Origin: Schistocephalus solidus
Taxonomy: Eukaryota; Platyhelminthes; Cestoda; Diphyllobothriidea; Diphyllobothriidae
Reading direction: 5' to 3'
DNA: 64,000 nt
Assembly: GCA_017591395.1 (NCBI GenBank)
Contig: WEDG01002121.1
Location: 124,001-188,000, forward strand
The notes under the pieces were generated by a model. That model saw only the letters and a list, made by a program, of their open reading frames with translations. It made no database searches and had not been told where the DNA came from. A program made the position numbers and the translations under genes. This document shows, piece after piece, positions 35,271-42,640 of this stretch. How positions within the stretch are numbered: the stretch's first letter is position 1; every line of letters begins with the position of its first letter.

Positions 35271-36957
35271 GACGGTCGAACGGCCGTTCGCATCCAAAAT
35301 ATATTGTCAATATTTATGTAAACTTCCAATTCAATCTCGTGAGCTTCCTTTAACAAGTATTATCTGAAGGTATATTGTGTAGATTGCCTGCATGTGTTAA
35401 CCTACCAGGTTTTTCTATAAACGTATATGGGAGCAAACGATTATGGAAAGTTTGAGGTGTGAAAGTTGCATTTAATTTAGTTTAAAATAAATATTGCCGG
35501 CATCGGTTATGTTTAGAATTATGATATTAAACATTTATTTAAATTTTTAATAAGAAACTGGGTATATGGCCATGAAAATATAGTCATTTTATTTATGCTG
35601 ATACTGGATCACCTTTTAAGCTGTGTGGAAATGAATAGGAATTTTATAAATAATATTTTGAAAACAGATATCCTTAGGGTAATCCCATTATATTCACCAT
35701 GACATTTGAGTAACGTAACAAAAAGTAAGAGCATAGTTTAAGATCACGTTTTACTAAGGTTTAACTGACACTTAAAAAGGCTCAAGGCAGGCTATCAACA
35801 CATTTTTCATTGATTAATGCAGTCAACCTATCTAGTTAAACTTGAGCTCACTTACAAAAAGGCGGAACATATAAATCAACTATGAGTCTGAAGCGCAGAC
35901 CCAAAAAGTAGTTCATTAAGGCAAAAATAGATGCCTCGCTGATAGAAGGCGCTAATTCAGTAAAACAAAAGTCGTAACTGTGCATTCCCAAGCACTATTC
36001 TTTTAAAATTTGTGACAGCAGGCAGCCAAAATTGATATTTCATCGTGAGCCCAGTTTGTTTACACGTGTGCGTGATATCCTCTTTCCTCAATCGAGGCCT
36101 ACTTACCGTGGATGGTTTTTAATTCTTCACTCTAGATTGCTGATCAACTTTTAATGCTCACTGAACAATTCGAAAACACAGTTCAGCTCAGTATGTTAGC
36201 AATGTGAAAGTGATAAAGTGGATAAAATAGAAAGCATCAGGTAGGCCTTCAAAGGAAGGAAAAAGGTTTGTCCAAATTCTCGGCTTGCCTATCGGCAAGA
36301 GTTGAGCATTATCAAACTCTGAATCGTCTGGAATGGGTTTGCAAGGGTATCTGATCAAATTAAAGTTTAAATGGGTCACAGTCAATGGTGTAAACGGATT
36401 TGCAGCAGAAAATTCATTTTGCGACAACGCAAGCACAAACCAGGTCTTGTTTTCTAACAATCCGAGAGTTTTATTTTGATTAGCAGATCATGCGAATGCA
36501 GTACGTGCATTCAGATAGAATAAGTTTTTTTTTAGGAAACGATAACAAACTTTATTATGTAAATTTACAAAGCCTGTTCCTCTGGTCATCCACAGACTGC
36601 AGTAAGTGTGCAAAACCATTCACATTTAAAAAATGTCTGACAAATTGATATTTTTTAGTCATTCCTGGTAATAGCTATCACTGTGGACTGACATTTTGTC
36701 CAGTTTGGCTGCCACCTTTTCCATTTTTCCTTAAGATGGTTTTATAAGGCATCCAATGTATTGTTTCGATTGGTGCACACGTCATCGGAGTGAATGACCT
36801 CCGAAAGTGCTCGGCCATTCTTAGATGGACAGAAACGGACAATATGGGTTTTGGCCCAAGCAAAAAATGATGTTTGGTGTATGCATGGCTATCGAAATTT
36901 ATCGCTTAAGCTTTTTAAGCTTAATAAGGTAAATTGAACGACATTACATTATTTTTA

Positions 36958-37107
36958 GATGAATATTGCCGGCAAAGACAAGAGAGACTGGAATGGCCAT
37001 TTCTGCCAGTCATACCCAACCCCAGGTGGTGCACCACTCGAGGATCGAACCCGTGACCCGTTGAGCAGAAGTCTAACACTCTACCCATGGAGCCACGGGC
37101 TCGTTGT
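36958..37107 (-). mobile_element. Hammerhead SINE, ribozyme core deleted
   Basis: The minus strand begins GAGCCCGTGGCTCCATGGGT (A-box) and has a well-kept B-box GGGTTCGATCC and GGTGCACCACCTGGGGTTGG. At 37011-36986 the stem I arms GACTGG and CCAGTC are present, but the CTGANGA core and stem II between them are missing, leaving CAGAAATGGCCATT. This is a clean internal deletion of the catalytic core. Confidence 0.85.
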
Positions 37108-37245
37108 CTTGTCGGTTTAGAACAGGATTATTGACTTGCATTCGTTGATGAATGCGAACCGATCGCTAACGGAACTCACTCGTTCCGTTTTGCCTTGAGG
37201 CTCACTCCTGAGCTCCTCCAGCAGCCGCACAGCGGGAAGTAGTAG
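37108..37245 (-). repeat. Spacer part of the SINE tandem unit
   Basis: The minus strand reads GCGGCTGCTGGAGGAGCTC, then GTGAGCCTCAAGGCAAAACG, GAGTTCCGTTAGCGATCGGT and CATTCATCAACGAATGC. The same spacer occurs at 37795-37860 (-), 38660-38760 (+), 53410-53500 (+), 56270-56370 (-) and 56405-56500 (+), each time beside a SINE head or tail. It is therefore part of the repeated unit, not unique DNA. Confidence 0.75.
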
Positions 37246-37380
37246 CATAGGTAGATGAACGTTGCCGGCAACGACAAGGAAAACTGGAATGGCCGTTTCT
37301 GGCTTATTAGCCATCGTCAGCCAGTCATACCCAACCCCAGGTTGAGCACAACCCGAGGATCGATGGGTCAGGCCTGACGA
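37246..37380 (-). mobile_element. Hammerhead SINE copy, 5' truncated, core kept
   Basis: The tRNA-like head is cut at the B-box side (CATCGATCCTCGGGTTGTGC). Everything from GGGGTTGGGTATGACTGG onwards is kept, including a complete ribozyme core (see 37282-37326) and the 3' block CGTTGCCGGCAACGTTCATC. It lies about 290 nt from the ribozyme position of the next unit at 36986, on the same strand. Confidence 0.8.
37282..37326 (-). ncRNA. Hammerhead ribozyme within the SINE
   Basis: Minus strand in order: stem I GACTGG (37326-37321), core CTGACGA, stem II TGGC with loop TAATAA and GCCA, core GAAA, short stem III with CGGCCA, T at the cleavage position, stem I return CCAGTT. Stem I pairs in all six positions (one G-U). 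Stem II has four pairs, and the variable core position 7 is C. Stem III is only marginal (A-U next to a C-A mismatch here). Such minimal stem III forms are known to work as dimers in other repeats. Activity is not proven. Confidence 0.7.
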
Positions 37381-37789
37381 ACCCCGATGAAATGCTTGAT
37401 GTAAAATATGAGAAGATGTATAATAGGCACAAGGCAAGGCATCTTGTGGGTAAACTTAAATATCTTATGAAATGACAGTTCGACGTATGAACGGAGGTAA
37501 TTAACACAATTTAATTCCCAAGACAAATTCTGGTAAGTTGGTCGGTTTTGGATGCACTTGAAAAGTACGTATCCGTTGAGCGACAAGTGTTTACGTAGTT
37601 AGAGCAGAAAAACAGAACAAGCAGGCTTACTGGAAGGCAAATGACGTAACTTTAAATCAAATCTTTCGAGGTAAAGTGATTTGACCGTCACAAGCGAGCA
37701 CATACAGACCAAGCCCCGCTGAGTGGGCACAACATGAGCGTTAAATGGCTTATATTTTCTCTTCCTTCACGCGCTTGTTGATCGTTTAC

Positions 37790-38000
37790 ATGACTCACTC
37801 CTTCCGTTATTCCTTGGGGCTCTCTTTTGAATCCTACCAGCAGCCGCACAGCGGCTAGTAATATAGGCAGAATAGCATTACCTTAAAAGACAAGGGAGAC
37901 CGGAATGGCCATTTCGGGCTAAAGAGCCATCGTCAACCTGCCAAAACCAACTCCAGGTGGTGCCTTCTCTGAGGATCAAACTCACGTGCTAACATTAAGT
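37790..38000 (-). mobile_element. Hammerhead SINE copy with spacer
   Basis: Spacer at 37795-37860, then the element. Minus-strand stem I GGCAGG, core TTGACGA, stem II TGGCT...AGCC, GAAA, TGGCCAT, stem I return CCGGTC (37903-37898). The first core base is T in place of C, which should abolish cleavage. The tRNA-like head is poorly kept. Confidence 0.65.
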
Positions 38001-38489
38001 GCATCAGAGCAGCCCCAATATCGATCTCACCCCAGGAGACTTTACGTCCCGTGAACCTGCGTGCGATTCTCCGCGATTTTCCTCATGAGCCCTTATATCA
38101 GTCTCAATCTCACCCCTTTCCGTATACACCTGGAGACTGTGCGGTTTATGTGATGAGATTGGTCAAAATGCCTGATGGGGCGAGAATACCCACTTCTTGA
38201 GCCATAGCGGCTTAGGATGTTGAGGATAGCGCATGCACGGATGAATAAAGCATCTGCGTTCATTTTAACAGAAACAAGATCACAGCAACCTCACCCTAGT
38301 CCCATGCCGAAGTAAAAGTTTTCAATCCACGTAAACAGTTTATTTTAGATTCATAACGTGTAACAGAGTGCAAACCGCACGTGAATGGCAGAAGGTATGT
38401 GTAACCGTGGACTCTGCACTGCCAGGTTAACGTGGTTTGCGAGCCTTTCTGCCAACTGGTGTTGGTACAGCGCAAATACAGCTTGCTTA

Positions 38490-38660
38490 CTGCACTTCAG
38501 GGGGTTGATTATGACTGGCTGATGACGGCTAATGAGCCAAAAATGGTCATTTCAGTCTCCCTAGTCTTTGTCGGCATTGCTAATCTGCCTCTTCTACTGC
38601 TGCTGCTGATACTACTACTACTACTATTACTACTACTACTACTACTAACCGCTTTGTGAC
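38490..38660 (+). mobile_element. Hammerhead SINE copy with (CTA)n tail
   Basis: Truncated before the linker GGGGGTTGATTATGACTGG. Ribozyme positions 38513-38557: GACTGG, CTGATGA, CGGC-TAATGA-GCC, AAAA (GAAA in the consensus), ATGGTCAT, TCAGTC. The change of the first G of GAAA predicts an inactive ribozyme. The 3' end runs into a CTA-type microsatellite (38594-38648), as the tails of other copies do in shorter form. Confidence 0.75.
38594..38648. repeat. (CTA)n/(CTG)n microsatellite tail
   Basis: Runs of CTG then CTA/TAC triplets directly after the SINE 3' block GTCGGCATTGCTAATCTGCC. The short leucine- or serine-rich frames over it are artefacts of the triplet repeat. Confidence 0.9.
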
Positions 38661-38925
38661 TACTGGCGGAGCCTGTGAGTGAGTCCAAAGCAACGCGGAA
38701 GAATTGAGTTCCCTTAGCGATCAGTGCGTGTTCCTCAACGAATGCTGTCAATATTCCAGATCATAACTGGCATGACAACAGGCCCGTGGCTCAGTGGTTA
38801 GAACATTGGACTTTTGATCAACAGGACGTGGGTTAGAGCCTTGGGTGGGGTATGATTGGTTTATGACGACTGAACCAGAAATAGTCATTCCAGTCTCCCT
38901 TTTCTTTGCCGGCAATTATACCAGA
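38660..38925 (+). mobile_element. Hammerhead SINE copy, next tandem unit
   Basis: Spacer at 38660-38760, then head GGCCCGTGGCTCAGTGGTTA at 38783, damaged B-box GGGTTAGAGCC, and ribozyme region 38854-38895: GATTGG and CCAGTC still pair, but the core reads TTTATGA. It follows the copy at 38490-38660 in the same direction, ribozyme to ribozyme about 340 nt. Confidence 0.8.
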
Positions 38926-39204
38926 TCTCAGCTCGATGTCAAGGTCACGTTTAGGGTAACAACCTTTACTTTGCAAGTGGAACGAATAAAAAACTTAAGG
39001 GGCTCTCTTTGCTTCTTCAGCCACAAAACTAGGCGAAGTCAACTAGAAGCAGCAAGCTAGCGACTAGTTTATACAAAATTAATATCTAACGTTTTGAGTG
39101 CCTGGTGCTGCCCTATCCTACCTGGGAAACACCAGCCACAAGCTATCTGAGTATGTGACCTACCCTGCTTTAGATTCACGCTTCGAACAAGATCATTTGC
39201 TGAA

Positions 39205-39590
39205 ACTGCACGTCAGTTAGACCGTCGTAATCTAACGATGTTCACCGTATGCTCCACAGAAGTGTGGTGCAGAGACAAGGACTTGCGTACGAATTAATTT
39301 TAAGTGATAGTAGACTTGCACTGAATCTTCCGTGCTCTCTCTTCCCTTACTCGTCTGTATATGGTGTCAAGGCCTTGTAAAGAAGACCAGAGGTGGGGTC
39401 GGGCACAGCCGATTCATCTCGAACGGAGTGAAAGAGTGGGGTGCGGCAGGATCCTGCACCTACACGTTCCCATGATAGGCACGTGCACCCCTCGTGTTCG
39501 AAAATTGTTATTGGATGAGATCCTAAAATAACGTCTGCCGCACGCTGATTTGGACCCCTGTTTGTCCCACACATCCCCGACGCACACACA
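39205..39590 (+). repeat. Dispersed repeat family R3, copy 2
   Basis: Starts near TTAGACCGTCGTAATCTAAC and runs through GTGATAGTAGACTTGCACTG, GGTGTCAAGGCC, GACCAGAGGTGGGG, to ATTTGGACCCCTGTTTGTCC. Another copy starts right after it in the same direction. Minus-strand frames here are not genes. Confidence 0.8.
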
Positions 39591-39591
39591 C

Positions 39592-39800
39592 ACGCTAGTT
39601 CGACCATCGTTTTTGACGATGTCCACTGTATGCTACACGATATGGTGGTGTAGGGACGGTGACTTGCGCTATATTACAGTGAGAGTAGACTTTCACTGCA
39701 TCTACCTCACCCTCTGTTTTACCTCCTCACCTGGGCCCGGTGTCAAGACAGAGTCGAGAAGACTGGAGATGAGAGAGGGCACAAACTCACGCATTGTGAT
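39592..39800 (+). repeat. Dispersed repeat family R3, copy 3 (5' half)
   Basis: TAGTTCGACCATCG, GACGATGTCCACTGTATGCT, GTGAGAGTAGACTTTCACTG, GGTGTCAAGACAGAGTCGAG, GACTGGAGATG. In tandem with copy 2, cut after the GACTGGAG block. Confidence 0.75.
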
Positions 39801-39944
39801 CCAACACAGGGAGCGGCGGCTTGTGTCCCAGTTGAGTTGGAGTGCCATAAAGGTCACATTCAGAAGGGACAGAAGTCCATCAGCCACTGCGGAATAAACG
39901 CGCAATATGCACAAGCTGCTCACAGGCAGTCGGCAGTATACGTT

Positions 39945-40100
39945 ATTTAATACTTTACCATAATGGTAGAATAAGTATAAGCTAAAAGACCAGACACGTG
40001 TTTCGCTTATATTCGGCCGCTGCATGATACAGCTGCGAGGGTTTCTTCTCATCACTGGGTCCTCCAGCATTCACTATGTGCTTTCTGGTAAATACTCCAG
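39945..40100 (-). mobile_element. Decayed copy of the hammerhead-bearing repeat
   Basis: Aligned with 40953-41106. Minus strand: CCCA, GTGATGA (first core base changed from C to G), then GAAA, CACGTGTC intact, and TGGT. The inner hairpin (GCTGTATCATGCAGC) is kept, but the basal stem II no longer pairs. Predicted inactive. Confidence 0.7.
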
Positions 40101-40152
40101 TCTTGAAACTTCAGATTTTTAATTTCCTTAGGAATAAATTTTTTAAATCGTT

Positions 40153-40449
40153 TTATTCGAGTTCTGTAGGTTTAGTTTCGTCAGCCGGTACTTTGAGCCC
40201 ACATCTGATCGTCTTCTTCTTGGGGCCACTGGGGACAGGTTGATAGATGTCTAGCATATCATCCTCAGCAGCTAAGTACGCACTTTCCAGCTGACAAAAT
40301 TTAGTTTTTTCAGACGTCCATGGCATTGGGAAGGGGCCGCAACTTATGTTACAGATCTTTCCGGAGGCCAGGCTGTTACTTTTGAAAAAATCCAGATAGA
40401 TAATGGAGGGGTGAATCAGACGAGTCGGCATGATAACGACAGCTACCAA
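40153..40449 (-). other. Unassigned open frame, possibly a terminal exon
   Basis: 98 codons on the minus strand end in a charged tail (ESAYLAAEDDMLDIYQPVPS, then a lysine-rich stretch and TELE). They are preceded by AATTATTTGCCAG, which could be an acceptor, and the stop codon overlaps AATAAA. Composition looks more protein-like than other chance frames. It lies antisense in the receptor's giant intron between repeats. No homology recognised; chance or retroelement origin is possible. Confidence 0.25.
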
Positions 40450-40717
40450 CTGGCAAATAATTCATGCCTTTACGCGTAAGCACCTCAAAAATACATGGCA
40501 CCGCCACGCTGGAAGTTCCTAGTCTCCCTGTCCCCCACCCAAAAAGACCGTTTTAGACTAGCAGATGGCTGGTCATATGTGCGAATCTACAGAGTTTGAT
40601 AAGGCCGCTAGAGCATATGTTTACGAAAGAGCGTATCCCGGCAGAGTAGAGGCTTAAGTCTCAAGTCTTCATATTTAACTACAAGGACAATGGCATGACT
40701 CTCCTTGTTTTATCTCC

Positions 40718-40917
40718 AGCCATCTGCACGTCCGCTGGATTATAACGCCAGCTTGTCATATTTTAAAGCGTTAAAAGACACCCTTTCCGTGAAGCAGGGC
40801 CGAGATAGCGTTAACATTATTCTTAAAGCGTGTCCAGAAGCTCATCAGAATTGCTGTAAACTTGAAGCCTACAAGAAACCACCACACAGAATCACCGAAG
40901 TTTCGGCAATAGTTTAA
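40718..40917 (+). other. Unassigned open frame after an acceptor-like site
   Basis: Follows CTTGTTTTATCTCCAG and reads PSARPLDYNASLSYFKALKD and on for 65 codons to a TAA. No domain recognised. It cannot be an NMDA-receptor exon because the flanking receptor exons join directly. It may be part of a decayed element. Confidence 0.2.
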
Positions 40918-40920
40918 GTT

Positions 40921-40922
<2 letters not shown>

Positions 40923-40952
<30 letters not shown>
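40923..40952. repeat. (TA)n microsatellite
   Basis: Fifteen AT units directly before the ribozyme repeat, the same arrangement as at 19373-19415. Confidence 0.95.
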
Positions 40953-40956
<4 letters not shown>

Positions 40957-41106
40957 CAGGTATTATACCGTACTTCCGACATAGGTACTAGCTAAAAGCC
41001 CAGACACGTGTTTCGCCGATGTTTCTGCTGCTGCGTGACGCAGCAACGAGGGGTTCGGCTCCTCAGTGGGTCCCCCAGCGTTCTCTATGCGGTTTCTGGT
41101 ATAGAG
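40953..41106 (-). mobile_element. PLE-type terminal repeat with intact hammerhead
   Basis: Nearly identical to 19416-19572. The + strand begins GGCACAGGTATTATACCGTA and ends GCGGTTTCTGGTATA. A fragment of its end recurs at 41180-41215. It lies about 0.45 kb from a PLE endonuclease ORF but on the opposite strand, so the two may belong to different insertions. Confidence 0.75.
40995..41075 (-). ncRNA. Hammerhead ribozyme, full conserved core
   Basis: Minus strand in order: stem I CCCA (41070-41067); core CTGAGGA (41066-41060); stem II GCCGA (41059-41055) pairing with TCGGC (41019-41015); core GAAA (41014-41011); stem III, the palindrome ACACGTGT; cleavage triplet GTC with the C at 41003; stem I return TGGG (41002-40999). 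Every invariant base is present. Stem II is capped by an inner hairpin TGCTGCG-TCA-CGCAGCA of seven perfect pairs. A palindromic stem III without a loop is the form that pairs between two molecules or tandem units. Self-cleavage between 41003 and 41002 is predicted. Confidence 0.87.
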
Positions 41107-41360
41107 ACTCCAGAGAATAATGAAGGAAATAATTTCTGAAATTATTAAGTGCAGGACATGGAGTCAGATGATTTCGGGTCCCCCAGCGTTCTCTTTGCGG
41201 TTTCTGGTATATGGACTCCAGAGAATAATTAAGGAAATAATTTCTGAAATTATTAAGTGCAGGACATGGAGTCGGATGATTTCGGGTCTGACCCTAAAAA
41301 TTCATGTCCGAATCATCTGACTCCATGTCCTGCACTTAATTATTTCAGAAATTATTTCCT

Positions 41361-41361
<1 letters not shown>
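41105..41361. repeat. Direct and inverted 75-bp repeats (snap-back)
   Basis: The block from GACTCCAGAGAATAAT to GGAGTC.GATGATTTCGGGTC occurs at 41105-41180 and again at 41214-41287. Its reverse complement from GTCCGAATCATCTGACTCC to AATTATTTCCTT follows at 41306-41361, so the second and third copies can fold into a near-perfect hairpin of about 55 bp with an 18-nt loop. A (TA)n tract follows directly. Confidence 0.9.
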
Positions 41362-41362
<1 letters not shown>

Positions 41363-41414
<52 letters not shown>

Positions 41415-41415
41415 A
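41363..41415. repeat. (TA)n microsatellite
   Basis: About 26 TA units with one interruption, between the snap-back repeat and the PLE sequence. A second TA tract (42265-42284) closes the PLE segment on the other side. Confidence 0.95.
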
Positions 41416-41544
41416 ATGGGTGGGACGTTCCTATTCCAGTATCATATTTAGGGGTCATATGATTAATCCTAACATCAAAACTCGTGCGTCATTGCGTAGA
41501 ACGGTTACCCTAAGGATTTTGTACGCCGAAACTTGAAAGGATAG

Positions 41545-42081
41545 AAGTCGAAAGAAAAGGAACCAAGTAGTTCTAACGAGGCGCCAAAAATAAATACATG
41601 GCGAACCCTTCCTTACATTAAGAATGTGTCTGAACTCGTCGACAGACACCTAAGGAAGCACCAAATTCATGTGGCGCACAAACAGACAACTACTTTATTT
41701 ACCCAGCTTGTTCACCCTAAGGATAGAGTCAACTATTTGGACAAGAAAGAAGTCATCTACAAGATCCCGTGTGAAGCATGTGATGCCGTGTATTGTGGTC
41801 AGACAGGCAAATCCGCCTCTACACGCATCTATGAACATCAGTTTGCAGTAAAGAGGCGGGACCATGTGTCCCAAACAGCTATGCATACTCTAGACACCGG
41901 GAACACCTTCGCTTGGGATAAAACTCGGATTGTCGCCGCTTGTCTCTTCAAGAAAGGTCGAGAGTTCCTCGAGGCGATGCATTCAGATGAGTCATGCATC
42001 AAAAGACATATCGAGTTGGATGCGGCGTACAGAAATCTCAAGGAGAAATGGAAGAAACGAGAACCAATAAGGACAGGCTGA
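41545..42081 (+). mobile_element. Penelope-like element, GIY-YIG endonuclease ORF (5' truncated)
   Basis: The open frame from after a stop at 41542 to a TGA at 42081 (179 codons) has PKINTWRTLPYIKNVSELVD, a linker, then EVIYKIPCEACDAVYCGQTG, STRIYEHQFAVKRRDHVSQ, and a C-terminal helix ending LKEKWKKREPIRTG. The order I.YKIPC..C..VY.GQTG....TRI.EH is diagnostic of the GIY-YIG endonuclease of Penelope-like retroelements, which nicks the target for primed reverse transcription. The Arg and His of TRIYEH and a Glu in REFLEAM are in the expected places. The reverse transcriptase domain is absent upstream, so it cannot move itself. The domain itself has no stop and looks younger than the relics at 3.4 and 30 kb. 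Confidence 0.88.
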
Positions 42082-42264
42082 TACACACGGCGGCCGCTCA
42101 ATGGTGCCAATGTTCACGCCAGTATCGATTGTTTGCGCGTAATTACGATTTCAACTGTTTTTGTTACATTTGCTACCCGTCTGCATCTGACGACGACCCG
42201 CAGAACCGGTGTTGAAAATTTACCCAATAAAGCTCCATTACCCATAGAACGTATTCAACTTCAA
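42082..42264 (+). mobile_element. 3' end of the Penelope-like element
   Basis: Follows the ORF stop with no recognisable gene. It contains CATCTGACGACGACCCGCAG and an AATAAAG sequence near 42225, and ends at the TA tract 42265-42284, which probably marks the insertion border. Confidence 0.5.
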
Positions 42265-42284
42265 ATATATATATATATATATAT
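42265..42284. repeat. (TA)n microsatellite
   Basis: Ten AT units at the 3' border of the PLE segment. Confidence 0.9.
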
Positions 42285-42499
42285 ACTTGGGCATGGCTGA
42301 GTAGACTTCCATCTCCTAACTCAAAAGCATACCGCATACCTCTATTCGTCCTTATGGAAGCACGTAAAGGTCTTCAAACAAATCATGTTACCAGTGGCAG
42401 TGTAAAAAATAAAGTCTTTTGTCGAAAAAGCCGTAATAATCCACATAATGAGATTTAGAATAATACGGAAATTAGTAGAGGATTACGGCAGATTTGAAT

Positions 42500-42640
42500 A
42501 ATTCTTTTGACCCACTTGTGTCAAACTCAGTGGCCTCAATGTGATTCGAACCCACTCCAGCAAGGGGAAGGCTTTACTTCTGCCAACGCTCTAGCCAAAT
42601 GAGCTAAGAGGCCCCACCGGGAGCCATGAGTTTAATCACA
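42500..42640 (-). mobile_element. tRNA-derived SINE head, second family
   Basis: Minus strand: GGCCTCTTAGCTCATTTGGC (A-box), CTAGAGCGTTGGCAG, then GGGTTCGAATC (B-box). The flanks match 52378-52500 (for example CTTCCCCTTGCTGGAGTGGG against CTTTTTCCCCTAGCTGACGT). No hammerhead motif. A functional tRNA is unlikely because the distance between the boxes and the arms do not fold well. Confidence 0.65.

Noticed and set aside
37028..37107. Functional tRNA gene
   Set aside because: A- and B-boxes are good, but the acceptor and anticodon arms do not fold into a cloverleaf, and the unit continues into the SINE body.
38594..38648. Leucine- or serine-rich protein frames
   Set aside because: Produced by the triplet microsatellite in the SINE tail.
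36958..38925. CRISPR-like array
   Set aside because: Units are about 290-340 nt, diverged, on both strands and belong to a eukaryotic SINE; no short direct repeats with unique spacers.
41626..42110. Minus-strand frames over the PLE ORF
   Set aside because: Shadows of the GIY-YIG frame on the plus strand.
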